Shown: positions 51,475 to 59,815 of the stretch, piece after piece
Numbering within the stretch: position 1 is the stretch's first letter
Layout of the letters: each line of letters opens with the position of its first letter
From: Amycolatopsis sp. NBC_01488
GTDB taxonomy: Bacteria; Actinomycetota; Actinomycetes; Mycobacteriales; Pseudonocardiaceae
NCBI RefSeq assembly: GCF_036227105.1
Contig: NZ_CP109434.1
Location: 7,164,501-7,228,500 of the forward strand
DNA length: 64,000 bases
Direction: 5' to 3'
Program-made: the position numbers and the translations under genes
Notes under the pieces: generated by a model
The model's input: only the letters and a program-made list of their open reading frames with translations
Databases searched by the model: none
Told to the model about the DNA's origin: nothing

Positions 51475-53103
51475 ATGAGACGCGTTCGGACCATCACCGC
51501 AGTCACGGCACTCCTGCTCGCCACGGCCGGGTTCGCCCCGGCGGCCGCCACCACCGCCACGGACGCCGCGGTCCGGCCGGTCACCGCCTGCGGCGACCTG
51601 GTCCGCGGGTTCGCGCTCCCGGGCGCCGCCACGCACGTCACCTCGGCCACCGTCGTCGCCGCGACCGCCACCGACCCGGAGTACTGCGGCGTCCAGGGCT
51701 ACGTCGAGCCCGCCGTGCGGTTCGCGCTGCGGCTGCCCACCAAGACCTACGCCGGGCGCTACCTGCAGTACGGCTGCGGCGGCTTCTGCGGCCTGGTCAG
51801 CCCGCCCGCCTTCGCCGACTGCGGCCTGCCCCACGGTGGGGACGTCGCGGTCGCCGCCACCGACGACGGGCACGTCGGCAAGACCCCCGCCGTCGTCGAC
51901 GACGGCAGCTGGGGCGCCCACGACCAGGCCGCCCGCGACGACTTCGAGTTCCGCGCACCCCACGTCGTCGCGCGCGCCTCGAAGGCGATCATCCAGGCCT
52001 TCTACGGCGCCCCGCCGCGCAAGTCGTACTTCACCGGCTGCTCCGACGGCGGCCGCGAAGGCCTCGAGCTGGCCCAGCGCTACCCGGCCGACTTCGACGG
52101 CGTCGTCGCCGGCGCACCCGCGGACTACTGGAGCCCGCTGCTGGAGTTCCAGGCCTGGCTCGCCCGGGTGAACACCGCCGCCGACGGCAGCCCCATCCTC
52201 ACCGCCGCGAAGCTGCCTGCCCTGCACAACGCCGTCCTCGCCGCCTGCGACCGCCTCGACGGGCTCGCCGACGGCCAGCTCGACGACCCCCGCGCGTGCC
52301 ACTTCGACCCGGCGAAGCTGACCTGCACCGGCCCGGACACCGCGGCGTGCCTCACCCCGGCCCAGGTCACCGCGACCCGCAAGCTCTACTCGCCGCCCAC
52401 CGACGCCCACGGCACCCTGCTCTACCCCGGTGGTGAGCTGCCGGGCTCGGAGCTGTCCTGGGCCGGGTGGATCATCGGCGTGCCCGAGACCGGCGGCGTC
52501 TCCTTCGCCCGCAGCCTCGCCGACAACTACCTGCGCTACCTCGGCTACCCGATCGGCGCACCGGCCTCGACCGTCGACACCTTCGCCTTCACCCGGCGCG
52601 AGTTCGACCGGCTGATCCCGGAGGGCGTCCGGTACAACGCGATGAGCCTCGATCTCTCGGCGTTCCAGCGGCGCGGCGGCAAGCTCGTCCTGTGGCACGG
52701 CTGGGCCGACGAAGCCATCCCACCGGCCGGCACGCTCGACTACTACCAGCGGCTCACGCACGGTCGGCCCCAGGACTTCGCCCGGCTGTTCATGGTCCCG
52801 TCGCTCTACCACTGCAGCGGCGGCACCACGATCACCGAGTTCGACCCGCTCAAGCAGCTCGTCGCCTGGGTCGAACGCGGCACCACGCCCACGGTGGTCA
52901 CCGCGACCGGCCGCGACGCCGCCGGCCACGTCACCCGCACGCGGCCGGTGTTCGCCTACCCGCGGCGCGCGGTCTACGACGGCACCGGCAGCGTCGACGA
53001 CGCGGCCAACTTCCGCCCGGCGCCGCCGGCCTCGCCGCCGCACGACGCCGTCGACTGGGCGGGCAACGGCCTCTACGCCATCCCGGGGCCGGTAGCCCGC
53101 TGA
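51475..53103 (+). CDS. Secreted tannase/feruloyl esterase family protein
   Basis: A 542-residue exported esterase. Signal peptide: RRVRTITAVTALLLATAGFA. Catalytic Ser lies in SYFTGCSDGGREGL (G-C-S-x-G-G), Asp in LWHGWADEAIPP and His in SLYHCSGGTT. The cysteines next to Ser and His form the CS-D-HC disulfide-linked triad of this family. A lid domain with further cysteine pairs (ACDRLDG, ACHFDPAKLTC, DTAACLTP) is present. These enzymes split gallate or feruloyl esters in plant polyphenols and hemicellulose. Located divergently from the secreted GH92 gene, suggesting both act on plant or fungal debris. Confidence 0.9.
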   Translation: MRRVRTITAVTALLLATAGFAPAAATTATDAAVRPVTACGDLVRGFALPGAATHVTSATVVAATATDPEYCGVQGYVEPAVRFALRLPTKTYAGRYLQYGCGGFCGLVSPPAFADCGLPHGGDVAVAATDDGHVGKTPAVVDDGSWGAHDQAARDDFEFRAPHVVARASKAIIQAFYGAPPRKSYFTGCSDGGREGLELAQRYPADFDGVVAGAPADYWSPLLEFQAWLARVNTAADGSPILTAAKLPALHNAVLAACDRLDGLADGQLDDPRACHFDPAKLTCTGPDTAACLTPAQVTATRKLYSPPTDAHGTLLYPGGELPGSELSWAGWIIGVPETGGVSFARSLADNYLRYLGYPIGAPASTVDTFAFTRREFDRLIPEGVRYNAMSLDLSAFQRRGGKLVLWHGWADEAIPPAGTLDYYQRLTHGRPQDFARLFMVPSLYHCSGGTTITEFDPLKQLVAWVERGTTPTVVTATGRDAAGHVTRTRPVFAYPRRAVYDGTGSVDDAANFRPAPPASPPHDAVDWAGNGLYAIPGPVAR

Positions 53104-53144
53104 ACGGGTCACGCGGGTCCGGCGTCGTCGCTAAGATCACGATC

Positions 53145-53783
53145 ATGACGACGCCGGAACCCGCCGACCGGGTACTTTCCCGCGCCTCGCTCGCCGAGGG
53201 CAGCCCCACCCGCTGGTTCGACCAGCTCTACACCGCCGCCGCCCGCGGCGAGGCCGAGGTGCCGTGGACGCGCGGCGCACCCAACGCCGACCTGGCCGCA
53301 TGGGTCACACCCGGCGACGGCCGCCGGGCCCTGGTCGTCGGCAGCGCGCTGGGCGACGACGCCGAGCTCCTGGCGGCCCACGGCTGGGCGGTGACGGCGT
53401 TCGACGTCGCCCCGACCGCCGTCGAGGCCGCCAGGGCCCGGTTCCCCGAGTCCACGGTGGACTACGTGGTCGCCGACCTGCTGGCCCCGCCGGGGGAGTG
53501 GCACCACGCGTTCGACCTGGTCGTGGAGATCATGAACATCCAGGCGATGCCCCGCGACTTCCGCCCGGCGGCGCTGGCCGCCCTGGCGGGCTTCCTCGCC
53601 CCCGGCGGCACGGCGATCGTCTCCGAGGTCGCGGAGGAGAACTTCGACATGGCCACCTGGGTGAGCCCGCCGTGGCCGTTCAGCCGCACCGAAGTCGCGT
53701 CGGTCGCCCAGGACGGCGTCAAGCTGCTGAGCCTGGAGACGATCCGCGACGGAGCCCGCTACTGGGCCGAGTTCACACGCTAG
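53145..53783 (+). CDS. SAM-dependent class I methyltransferase
   Basis: A 212-residue Rossmann methyltransferase. RALVVGSALGDDAELLAAHG is motif I (a variant G-x-x-x-G-D-D), VTAFDVAPTAVEAAR motif II with the ribose-binding Asp, VDYVVADLLAPP motif III and FDLVVEIMNIQAMP the region after it. The opening SPTRWFDQLYTAAARGEAEV resembles thiopurine-methyltransferase-like proteins that act on small thiols, selenium or tellurium compounds. TAAGAT (53132-53137) is seven bases before the ATG with no ribosome site: leaderless. Its 3' end overlaps the convergent M20 gene by 11 bases. Confidence 0.88.
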   Translation: MTTPEPADRVLSRASLAEGSPTRWFDQLYTAAARGEAEVPWTRGAPNADLAAWVTPGDGRRALVVGSALGDDAELLAAHGWAVTAFDVAPTAVEAARARFPESTVDYVVADLLAPPGEWHHAFDLVVEIMNIQAMPRDFRPAALAALAGFLAPGGTAIVSEVAEENFDMATWVSPPWPFSRTEVASVAQDGVKLLSLETIRDGARYWAEFTR

Positions 53784-55071
53784 CGAGGAACCGGGACAGC
53801 ACGCGGGTGCCGAAGTGCAGGCCCGCCACCGGCACCCGCTCGTCCACCCCGTGTGCCATCGCCCGGTACGGGAAGCCCTTCGGCAGCCACAGCGGGGCGA
53901 ACCCGTAGTTCGCGATCCCCAGCTGGGCGAACGCCTTCGCGTCGGTGCCGCCGCCGAGGCAGTACGGCACCACCACCGCCTCCGGGTCTTCCGCCCGCAA
54001 CGCGGCGGCCATCGCGTCGAACCACGGCGAGTCCACCGGGGCCTGCACCGGCGGCTGGTGCGCGACGAACTCCCGCGTCACGCCCGCGCCGAGCAGCTCG
54101 TCCAGCGCCGCGAACAGCTCGTCCTCGGTGCCCGGCAGCACCCGCACGTCGACCTGCGCGGTCGCCGTCGACGGGATCACGTTCACCTTGTAGCCCGCGT
54201 CCAGCATCGTCGGCGTCGTGCTGGTGCGGATCGTCGGCAGCACCAGCGAGCCCGCCGGGCCGAGCGCCGCCACCGCGGCGTCCACTCCGTCCGAAGTGGA
54301 CAGATCCACCGGCACGCCGAGCGCCGATCCGGTGCGCTCCAGGAACGCCCGCACCGCCGGGGTCAGCGTCACCGGCCAGCGGTGCGACGCGATCCGGTGC
54401 AGCGCGCCCACCAGCCGGGTGACGGCGTTCTCGTCGTTGGGCCGCGACCCGTGCCCGGCGCGGCCGCGCGCGGTCAGGCGCAGGTGCGCCGTGCCGCGCT
54501 CGGCCGTCCCGACCGGGTACAGGTGCACGTCACGGCCGTCGGCCGCCGGCACGTGGTAGGTGTAGCCGCCCGACTCGCTGATCGCCGCCTCGCAGCCTTC
54601 GAACAGCTCGGGGTGAGTGGCGACCAGCCAGTGCGCGCCCCACTCACCGCGGTCCTCCTCGTCGGCGACGAACGCCAGCACCAGTTCACGCCGCGGCCGC
54701 ACGCCGCCGGCCAGCGCGGCGAGCACCATCGCGACGAAGTCCTTCATGTCGGTCGCGCCGCGGCCCCACAGGTAGCCGTCGCGGACCTCGCCGGAGAACG
54801 GCGGCACCGACCAGTCCGCCGCGTCCGCCGGCACGACGTCGAGGTGGCCCTGCACCAGCAGCGCGGGCAGTGCCGGGTCGGTGCCGGGCACCCGCGCGAC
54901 CACGCTGGCCCGGCCGGGCGCGGCCTCGAGGATCTTCGCCGGGATGCCGAGCGAGTCCAGGAACGCCGCCACGTACTCGGCGGCCGGCCGCTCAGGAGCG
55001 GCGTCGTTGTTCCCGCGGTTGGTGGTGTCGAAGCGGATCAGGTCCGCGCACAGCTCGACGACGTCAGCCAT
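53773..55071 (-). CDS. M20-family metallopeptidase coupled to D-aminopeptidase
   Basis: A 432-residue M20 zinc peptidase: LLVQGHLDVVPAD, LWGRGATDMKDF, LAFVADEEDRGEWGA, SESGG and AHGVDERVPVAGL supply the metal ligands and catalytic Glu. It is a clear paralogue of the M20 gene at 25756, sharing the closing block (DERVPV...FGTRVLSRFL). Its ATG lies inside the last codons of the M55 D-aminopeptidase gene (8-base overlap), so the pair is translationally coupled. Together they could take peptides imported by the neighbouring ABC system down to amino acids. Confidence 0.92.
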   Translation of the reverse strand: MADVVELCADLIRFDTTNRGNNDAAPERPAAEYVAAFLDSLGIPAKILEAAPGRASVVARVPGTDPALPALLVQGHLDVVPADAADWSVPPFSGEVRDGYLWGRGATDMKDFVAMVLAALAGGVRPRRELVLAFVADEEDRGEWGAHWLVATHPELFEGCEAAISESGGYTYHVPAADGRDVHLYPVGTAERGTAHLRLTARGRAGHGSRPNDENAVTRLVGALHRIASHRWPVTLTPAVRAFLERTGSALGVPVDLSTSDGVDAAVAALGPAGSLVLPTIRTSTTPTMLDAGYKVNVIPSTATAQVDVRVLPGTEDELFAALDELLGAGVTREFVAHQPPVQAPVDSPWFDAMAAALRAEDPEAVVVPYCLGGGTDAKAFAQLGIANYGFAPLWLPKGFPYRAMAHGVDERVPVAGLHFGTRVLSRFLASV

Positions 55072-55891
55072 AGATGCCCTGCACCGCCCCGCCCGCGATC
55101 GCCGTGACGACCTTGAACGCCTTCATCGCCTCGGTCATGGTCGCCGCGTCGAACCCGACCCGCCGGGTGCCGATCTGCTCCACCGTCGGGATCACCGCCG
55201 TCGACTGCGCCAGGTGGCTCGCGTCGAACTCCACCTCGATCCGGTGCGCCCGCACCTGCCGCTCCTCGCGCCCGGCCCGCGCCATGGCGTCGGCCGCCGC
55301 GCCGGTCAGCAGCTCCGCCGTGCGCGCCGGCGGCAGGCAGATCGCCGCGTACCGGCTCACGCACTCCTTCACCTGGACCAGCTCCGCCTCCGGAGCGTAG
55401 TCACGGGCGTCGTCACACGTTTTGTCGTCACCCGAAACGAGCAGGACAGGGACGCCGTACTCCGCGGCCATCGCCGCGTTCAGCCTGCCCTCGCTCGCCG
55501 GGACGTCGTCCAGCCACACCCCGGTGATCTGGTTCTCCAGGTAGGTGTGGGAAAGCACCCCGTCGAACCCCGCACCCGCGTGGTAGCCCAGGAACACCAC
55601 ACCGTCCACACCGGAGTCGACGCCCTGCATCATCGACAGCGGCTTGTGCCGCCCGGTCAGCATCCGCGCCCGCGGGTCGAGGTCCTCCAGCAGCAGGTTC
55701 CGCTGCGACGAATGGGCTTCGTTCACCAGGACGTCACTGGCCCCGGCCTCGAACAACCCGGCCAGCACCGCGTTGACGTCGCCGGTGAACAGCCGCCGGA
55801 AGCGGTCCCACTGCGGCGAACCGGGCACGACGTCGTCGGTCCAGGTGACACCGGTGGCGCCCTCCATGTCCGCCGAGATCAGGATGCGCAT
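55064..55891 (-). CDS. dppA: M55-family D-aminopeptidase (DppA type)
   Basis: A 275-residue zinc D-aminopeptidase. Every active-site residue described for Bacillus DppA has a counterpart at almost the same number: D8 and E10 (ISADMEG), H60 (VNEAHSS), H104 (LGYHAGAG), H115 (LSHTYL, the proposed nucleophile) and E134 (ASEGRL). It releases N-terminal D-amino acids, especially D-Ala, from short peptides in the cytosol; the Bacillus protein forms a decameric ring. The ATG at 55891 is seven bases after TAGAGT (55904-55899, minus strand): leaderless. First gene of a two-gene operon divergent from an oligopeptide transporter, as in the dpp operon. Confidence 0.93.
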   Translation of the reverse strand: MRILISADMEGATGVTWTDDVVPGSPQWDRFRRLFTGDVNAVLAGLFEAGASDVLVNEAHSSQRNLLLEDLDPRARMLTGRHKPLSMMQGVDSGVDGVVFLGYHAGAGFDGVLSHTYLENQITGVWLDDVPASEGRLNAAMAAEYGVPVLLVSGDDKTCDDARDYAPEAELVQVKECVSRYAAICLPPARTAELLTGAAADAMARAGREERQVRAHRIEVEFDASHLAQSTAVIPTVEQIGTRRVGFDAATMTEAMKAFKVVTAIAGGAVQGIYG

Positions 55892-56061
55892 GCCCGGCAC
55901 TCTAACCAGGCCGCCCGGGCCCCGGGCGCGGAATCCCCGATCACGGTCGGTCACCAAACCCGATCGATAACGATCGGACACCTGCCGAGGCGGCAACATA
56001 TTGCGCGGTTGTCCGGGTATGTGGTTACTTCTCGTCCTTGGGGAGGCTCACAGCGAGAACG

Positions 56062-57894
56062 ATGGGGTGGTTTTTGGTGCATTTCCAACGCAGAGTCGGG
56101 CGGTTCGGCCGCGTGGGCGCGGTCGTCGCGGCCGCGACGCTGGCGGCGATCCCGCTCGCCGTGCCCGCGCAGGCCCAGCAGGGCAAGGTGCTGCGGGTCG
56201 CGCTGACCACCGGCATCGACCACCTGAACCCGTTCACCGCCTCGCTGGCCGCCTCGACGCAGGTCGGCCGCTTCGTCTACGAGTTCCTCACGATCCCCTC
56301 GGCCGAGACCGCGCAGGCCTCGCCCGCGCTCGCCGAGTCGTGGACACCGTCGCCGGACAAGCTCACCTGGACGTTCAAGATCCGGTCCGGCGTCAAGTGG
56401 AGTGACGGGCAGCCGGTCACCGCCAAGGACGCCGCGTTCACGTTCACCCGGATGATGAACGACGAGAACGCCCGCACCGCGAACGGCAACTACGTCACCA
56501 ACTTCGACACGGTCTCCGCGCCCGACGACACCACGCTGGTCATCAAGACCAAGACCGTGCAGTCGGACATGAACCTGCTCGACGTCCCGATCGTGCCCGA
56601 GCACGTCTGGGCGCCGATCAAGGACCTCAACGACCCGAAGACCGACAGCATCCCGGTCGTCGGCGTCGGCGACGGCCCGTACCAGCTCACCGACTACAAG
56701 CAGAACGAGTACGTCAAGTTCAAGGCCAACAAGGACTACTGGCGCGGCGCGCCGAAGGTCGACGAACTCCAGCTGCTGGTCTTCAAGGACTCCGAAGCCG
56801 CCGTCAACGCCCTGCGCCAGGGCGAGGTCGACGTCATCAACCGGCTCACCCCGACCCAGTTCACCGCGCTCAAGGGTCAGCCGAACATCGCCACCAACGC
56901 CGCGCCCAGCCGCCGCTACGACGAGATCAACCTCAACTTCGGCGTGCAGAACAGCGAGAACCAGCCGATCGGCGACGGCAACCCGGCGCTCAAGGACATC
57001 CGGCTGCGCAAGGCGATCGTCCAGGCCATCGACAAGCAGGCCGTCGTCGACCGCGTCGCCAGCGGCCTCGCCCAGGTCGGCACCGGCGTCATCCCGCCCA
57101 TCTACCAGAACTACCACTGGGAACCGGCGGCGAACGAGCAGGTCAAGTTCGACATCGCGGCCGCCAACACCGCCCTCGACCAGGCCGGCTACGCCAAGGG
57201 CGCCGACGGTGTCCGCACCGTTCCCGGCGGCGGGAAGCTCGAGCTGCGGCTGACCGGGCACGCCAACCGGCCCTACGACCAGCGCCTCGCGCAGTACGTG
57301 TCGGGCTGGCTCAAGGACATCGGCATCACGGTCAAGCAGGAGCTCGTTTCCGACGACGAGCTCAACGACCGCACCAACTCCGGCAAGTACGACCTGGCCA
57401 TCTCCGGCTACGCCACCAACCCGGACCCGGACTCCGCGCTGCAGCTGCACATCTGCGCGGCCCGCCCGAACGCCCAGGGCAAGGGCGCCACGACCGACAC
57501 GTTCTTCTGCGACCCCCAGTTCGACAGCCTGCGCGCCCAGCAGCTCGCCGAGACCGACGACGCCAAGCGCGCCGGGATCGTCAAGCAGGCCCAGGCCCGC
57601 CTCGCCGACCAGGCCGTCAACGTCGTGCTCGACTACCAGAACGCGCTCGAGGCCTACCGCTCCGACAAGTTCTCCGGCTTCACCAAGCAGCCGCAGCCCG
57701 AGGGCGCGATCCTCGAGCAGTCCGGCTACTGGGGCGTCTACGGCGCCACCCCCGCCGGCTCCCAAGCCACGGCCGACTCCGGCGACAGCGGCACCGTCGT
57801 GTGGATCGTCGTCGGCGCGATCGTCCTGGTGATCATCGTCGCCGGTGGCGTGATCATCAGCCGCCGCAGCAAGACTTCGGAAGACCGCGAGTAG
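56062..57894 (+). CDS. Oligopeptide ABC transporter binding protein with C-terminal membrane anchor
   Basis: A 610-residue family 5 solute-binding protein. The signal peptide RVGAVVAAATLAAIPLAVPA is cleaved near AQAQQ with no lipobox cysteine. The mature protein has VLRVALTTGIDHLNPFTASL, PALAESWTPSPDKLTWTFKI, RSGVKWSDGQPVTAKD and the closing GYATNPDPDSALQLHI, all typical of DppA/OppA-type binders. Unusually it ends in a membrane helix, VVWIVVGAIVLVIIVAGGVI, and a basic RRSK tail, so it is anchored at its C-terminus. It should capture peptides. ATG 56062 is preferred, but the ribosome site is weak (GGGAGG at 56041-56046 is 15 bases away), so the exact start is unsure. Confidence 0.9.
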   Translation: MGWFLVHFQRRVGRFGRVGAVVAAATLAAIPLAVPAQAQQGKVLRVALTTGIDHLNPFTASLAASTQVGRFVYEFLTIPSAETAQASPALAESWTPSPDKLTWTFKIRSGVKWSDGQPVTAKDAAFTFTRMMNDENARTANGNYVTNFDTVSAPDDTTLVIKTKTVQSDMNLLDVPIVPEHVWAPIKDLNDPKTDSIPVVGVGDGPYQLTDYKQNEYVKFKANKDYWRGAPKVDELQLLVFKDSEAAVNALRQGEVDVINRLTPTQFTALKGQPNIATNAAPSRRYDEINLNFGVQNSENQPIGDGNPALKDIRLRKAIVQAIDKQAVVDRVASGLAQVGTGVIPPIYQNYHWEPAANEQVKFDIAAANTALDQAGYAKGADGVRTVPGGGKLELRLTGHANRPYDQRLAQYVSGWLKDIGITVKQELVSDDELNDRTNSGKYDLAISGYATNPDPDSALQLHICAARPNAQGKGATTDTFFCDPQFDSLRAQQLAETDDAKRAGIVKQAQARLADQAVNVVLDYQNALEAYRSDKFSGFTKQPQPEGAILEQSGYWGVYGATPAGSQATADSGDSGTVVWIVVGAIVLVIIVAGGVIISRRSKTSEDRE

Positions 57895-57896
57895 GA

Positions 57897-58916
57897 ATGA
57901 CCGCCCCCGAACAGGCCGCTGCGCTCGTCGACCCCGGCGAGCGCAGCGGCGGGACCGGCACCGCCCGGTTCGTGCTCAAGAAGCTCGTCGAAGCCGTCGT
58001 CAGCATCGTGCTGGTGATCGTGCTGTTCTTCTTCCTCTTCCGGATGCTGCCCGGCGACCCGGTCGCGACCATGGTCCGCGAGCGGCCCACCGACCCGCAG
58101 CAGGTCGCCGAGCTGCGGGAACGCCTCGGCGTCGACCGGCCGGTGCTGCAGCAGTTCGGCGACTACCTGTGGAAGCTGCTGCACGGCGACTTCGGCACGT
58201 CCTACTTGGAGAACCGCCCGGTCGGCGACATGATCGCCGAACGCCTCTGGCCGACCGTCCTGCTCGTCGGCAGCGCGACCGTGCTCGCCGTCGTGCTCGG
58301 GCTGTGGCTCGGCACCCGGGCGGCCTGGCGCCGCGACAGCGCGTTCGACCGCACCCAGACCGGCATCGCGCTCACCCTGTGGTCGGTCCCGCAGTTCTGG
58401 CTCGGCCTGATCCTGCTGGTCGCCACCAACGGGCTGTTCCCCAGCCGCGGCATGCACTCCCCGGACGCCGCCCCCGACTTCTTCTCCCAGACCCTCGACG
58501 TCCTGCACCACCTGGTGCTGCCGTGCGTGACGCTGCTGGCGGTGTTCTACGCCCAGTACATGCTGATCATGCGGTCGTCGCTGCTCGGGGAGATGAACGC
58601 CGACTACCTCACCACCGCCCGCGCCAAGGGCCTGCGCGACGACCTCGTCCGCCGCCGCCACGCCGTCCCGAACGCCCTGCTGCCCACCACCACGCTGGTG
58701 TTCATGCAGTTCGGCGCGGTCGTCGCCGGCGCGGTGTCGGTCGAAGCGGTGTTCAGCTGGCCGGGCCTCGGGCAGCTGACCTACCAGTCCCTGCACGGCC
58801 CGGACCTGCCGGTGCTGCAGGGCGTCTTCGTCGTCCTGGCCGGCGCCGTCGTGCTGATGAACCTGCTCGCGGAACTGCTCTACCGCGTGCTCGACCCGAG
58901 GGTGCGCACCTCATGA
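57897..58916 (+). CDS. Oligopeptide ABC transporter permease (DppB type)
   Basis: A 339-residue inner membrane permease with six predicted helices, the first being VEAVVSIVLVIVLFFFLFRM followed by LPGDPVATMVRE, the standard DppB/OppB opening. DYLWKLLHGDFGTSY and the EAA-like coupling loop (TTARAKGLRDDLVRRRHAVPNAL) are present. It forms half of the channel with the next gene product. The ATG is two bases after the binding-protein stop, and the stop overlaps the next start (ATGA). Confidence 0.94.
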   Translation: MTAPEQAAALVDPGERSGGTGTARFVLKKLVEAVVSIVLVIVLFFFLFRMLPGDPVATMVRERPTDPQQVAELRERLGVDRPVLQQFGDYLWKLLHGDFGTSYLENRPVGDMIAERLWPTVLLVGSATVLAVVLGLWLGTRAAWRRDSAFDRTQTGIALTLWSVPQFWLGLILLVATNGLFPSRGMHSPDAAPDFFSQTLDVLHHLVLPCVTLLAVFYAQYMLIMRSSLLGEMNADYLTTARAKGLRDDLVRRRHAVPNALLPTTTLVFMQFGAVVAGAVSVEAVFSWPGLGQLTYQSLHGPDLPVLQGVFVVLAGAVVLMNLLAELLYRVLDPRVRTS

Positions 58917-59815
58917 CCACCGAGAGCATCGAATCGCCACGGGCGATCGCCTGGCGGCGCCGCCGGCAGGCCGTCGCGAAGACGTGGCGCGAATTCGCCA
59001 CCCAGAAGGGCGCGCTCACCGGGCTGGCGATCCTCGCCGTCACCGTCGTCGTGGCCCTGCTGCTGCCCCTGATCAGCGACGAGTCCGGCCTCGACGTCAC
59101 CCGGGCCGACGGCGGCGCGCTCAGCCCACCCAGCGGCCGGTACTGGCTCGGCACCGACATCGACGGCCGCTCGGTCCTGCTGATGACGCTCTGGGGCACC
59201 CGGATCTCCCTGCTCGTCGGGTTCTCCGCGACCGTCCTGTCGGTGCTCATCGGCACCCTCCTCGGGATCACCGCCGCCCACTTCGGCGGCTGGACCTCGA
59301 CGATCCTGATGCGGTTCACCGACTTCTTCCTGGTGCTGCCGTCGCTGGTGCTGGCGATCGCGCTGTCGGCGGTGCTGCCGCACGGCGTCTTCACCGTCAT
59401 CGTCGCCATCGGCCTGACCTCCTGGCCCAGCACCGCCCGGCTGGTGCGCGCCCAGACGCTCACCATCGAAAGCCGTCCGTACATCGAGCGCGCCCGGGCG
59501 CTGGGCGGGGGACACCTGCACGTCGTCGGCCGGCACGTCCTGCCCGGCGTGCTGCCGCTCGTGCTGGCCAACACCACGCTCGTCGTCGGCAACGCCGTCA
59601 TCGCCGACGCCACCCTGGCGTTCCTCGGCGTCGGCGACCCGAACGCCGTGTCCTGGGGCGCGATGCTGGAAACCGCGCTCAACAACGGCGCCGTCACCCG
59701 CGGCGCCTGGTGGAACCTGCTCCCGCCGGGCATCGCCATCGTGCTCGTCGTGCTCTGCTTCACCCTGGTCGGCCGGGGACTGGAGACCGTGCTCAACCCG
59801 AGGTTGAAGAAGTGA
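58913..59815 (+). CDS. Oligopeptide ABC transporter permease (DppC type)
   Basis: A 300-residue permease: N-terminal cytosolic stretch, helix 1 GLAILAVTVVVALLLPLI, GRYWLGTDIDGRSVLLMTLW (the LGTDxxGRD block of DppC/OppC), and the coupling loop YIERARALGGGHLHVVGRHV. Partner of the preceding permease. Overlaps it by four bases and overlaps the ATPase start by four (GTGA), so the stoichiometry is coupled. Confidence 0.94.
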   Translation: MTTESIESPRAIAWRRRRQAVAKTWREFATQKGALTGLAILAVTVVVALLLPLISDESGLDVTRADGGALSPPSGRYWLGTDIDGRSVLLMTLWGTRISLLVGFSATVLSVLIGTLLGITAAHFGGWTSTILMRFTDFFLVLPSLVLAIALSAVLPHGVFTVIVAIGLTSWPSTARLVRAQTLTIESRPYIERARALGGGHLHVVGRHVLPGVLPLVLANTTLVVGNAVIADATLAFLGVGDPNAVSWGAMLETALNNGAVTRGAWWNLLPPGIAIVLVVLCFTLVGRGLETVLNPRLKK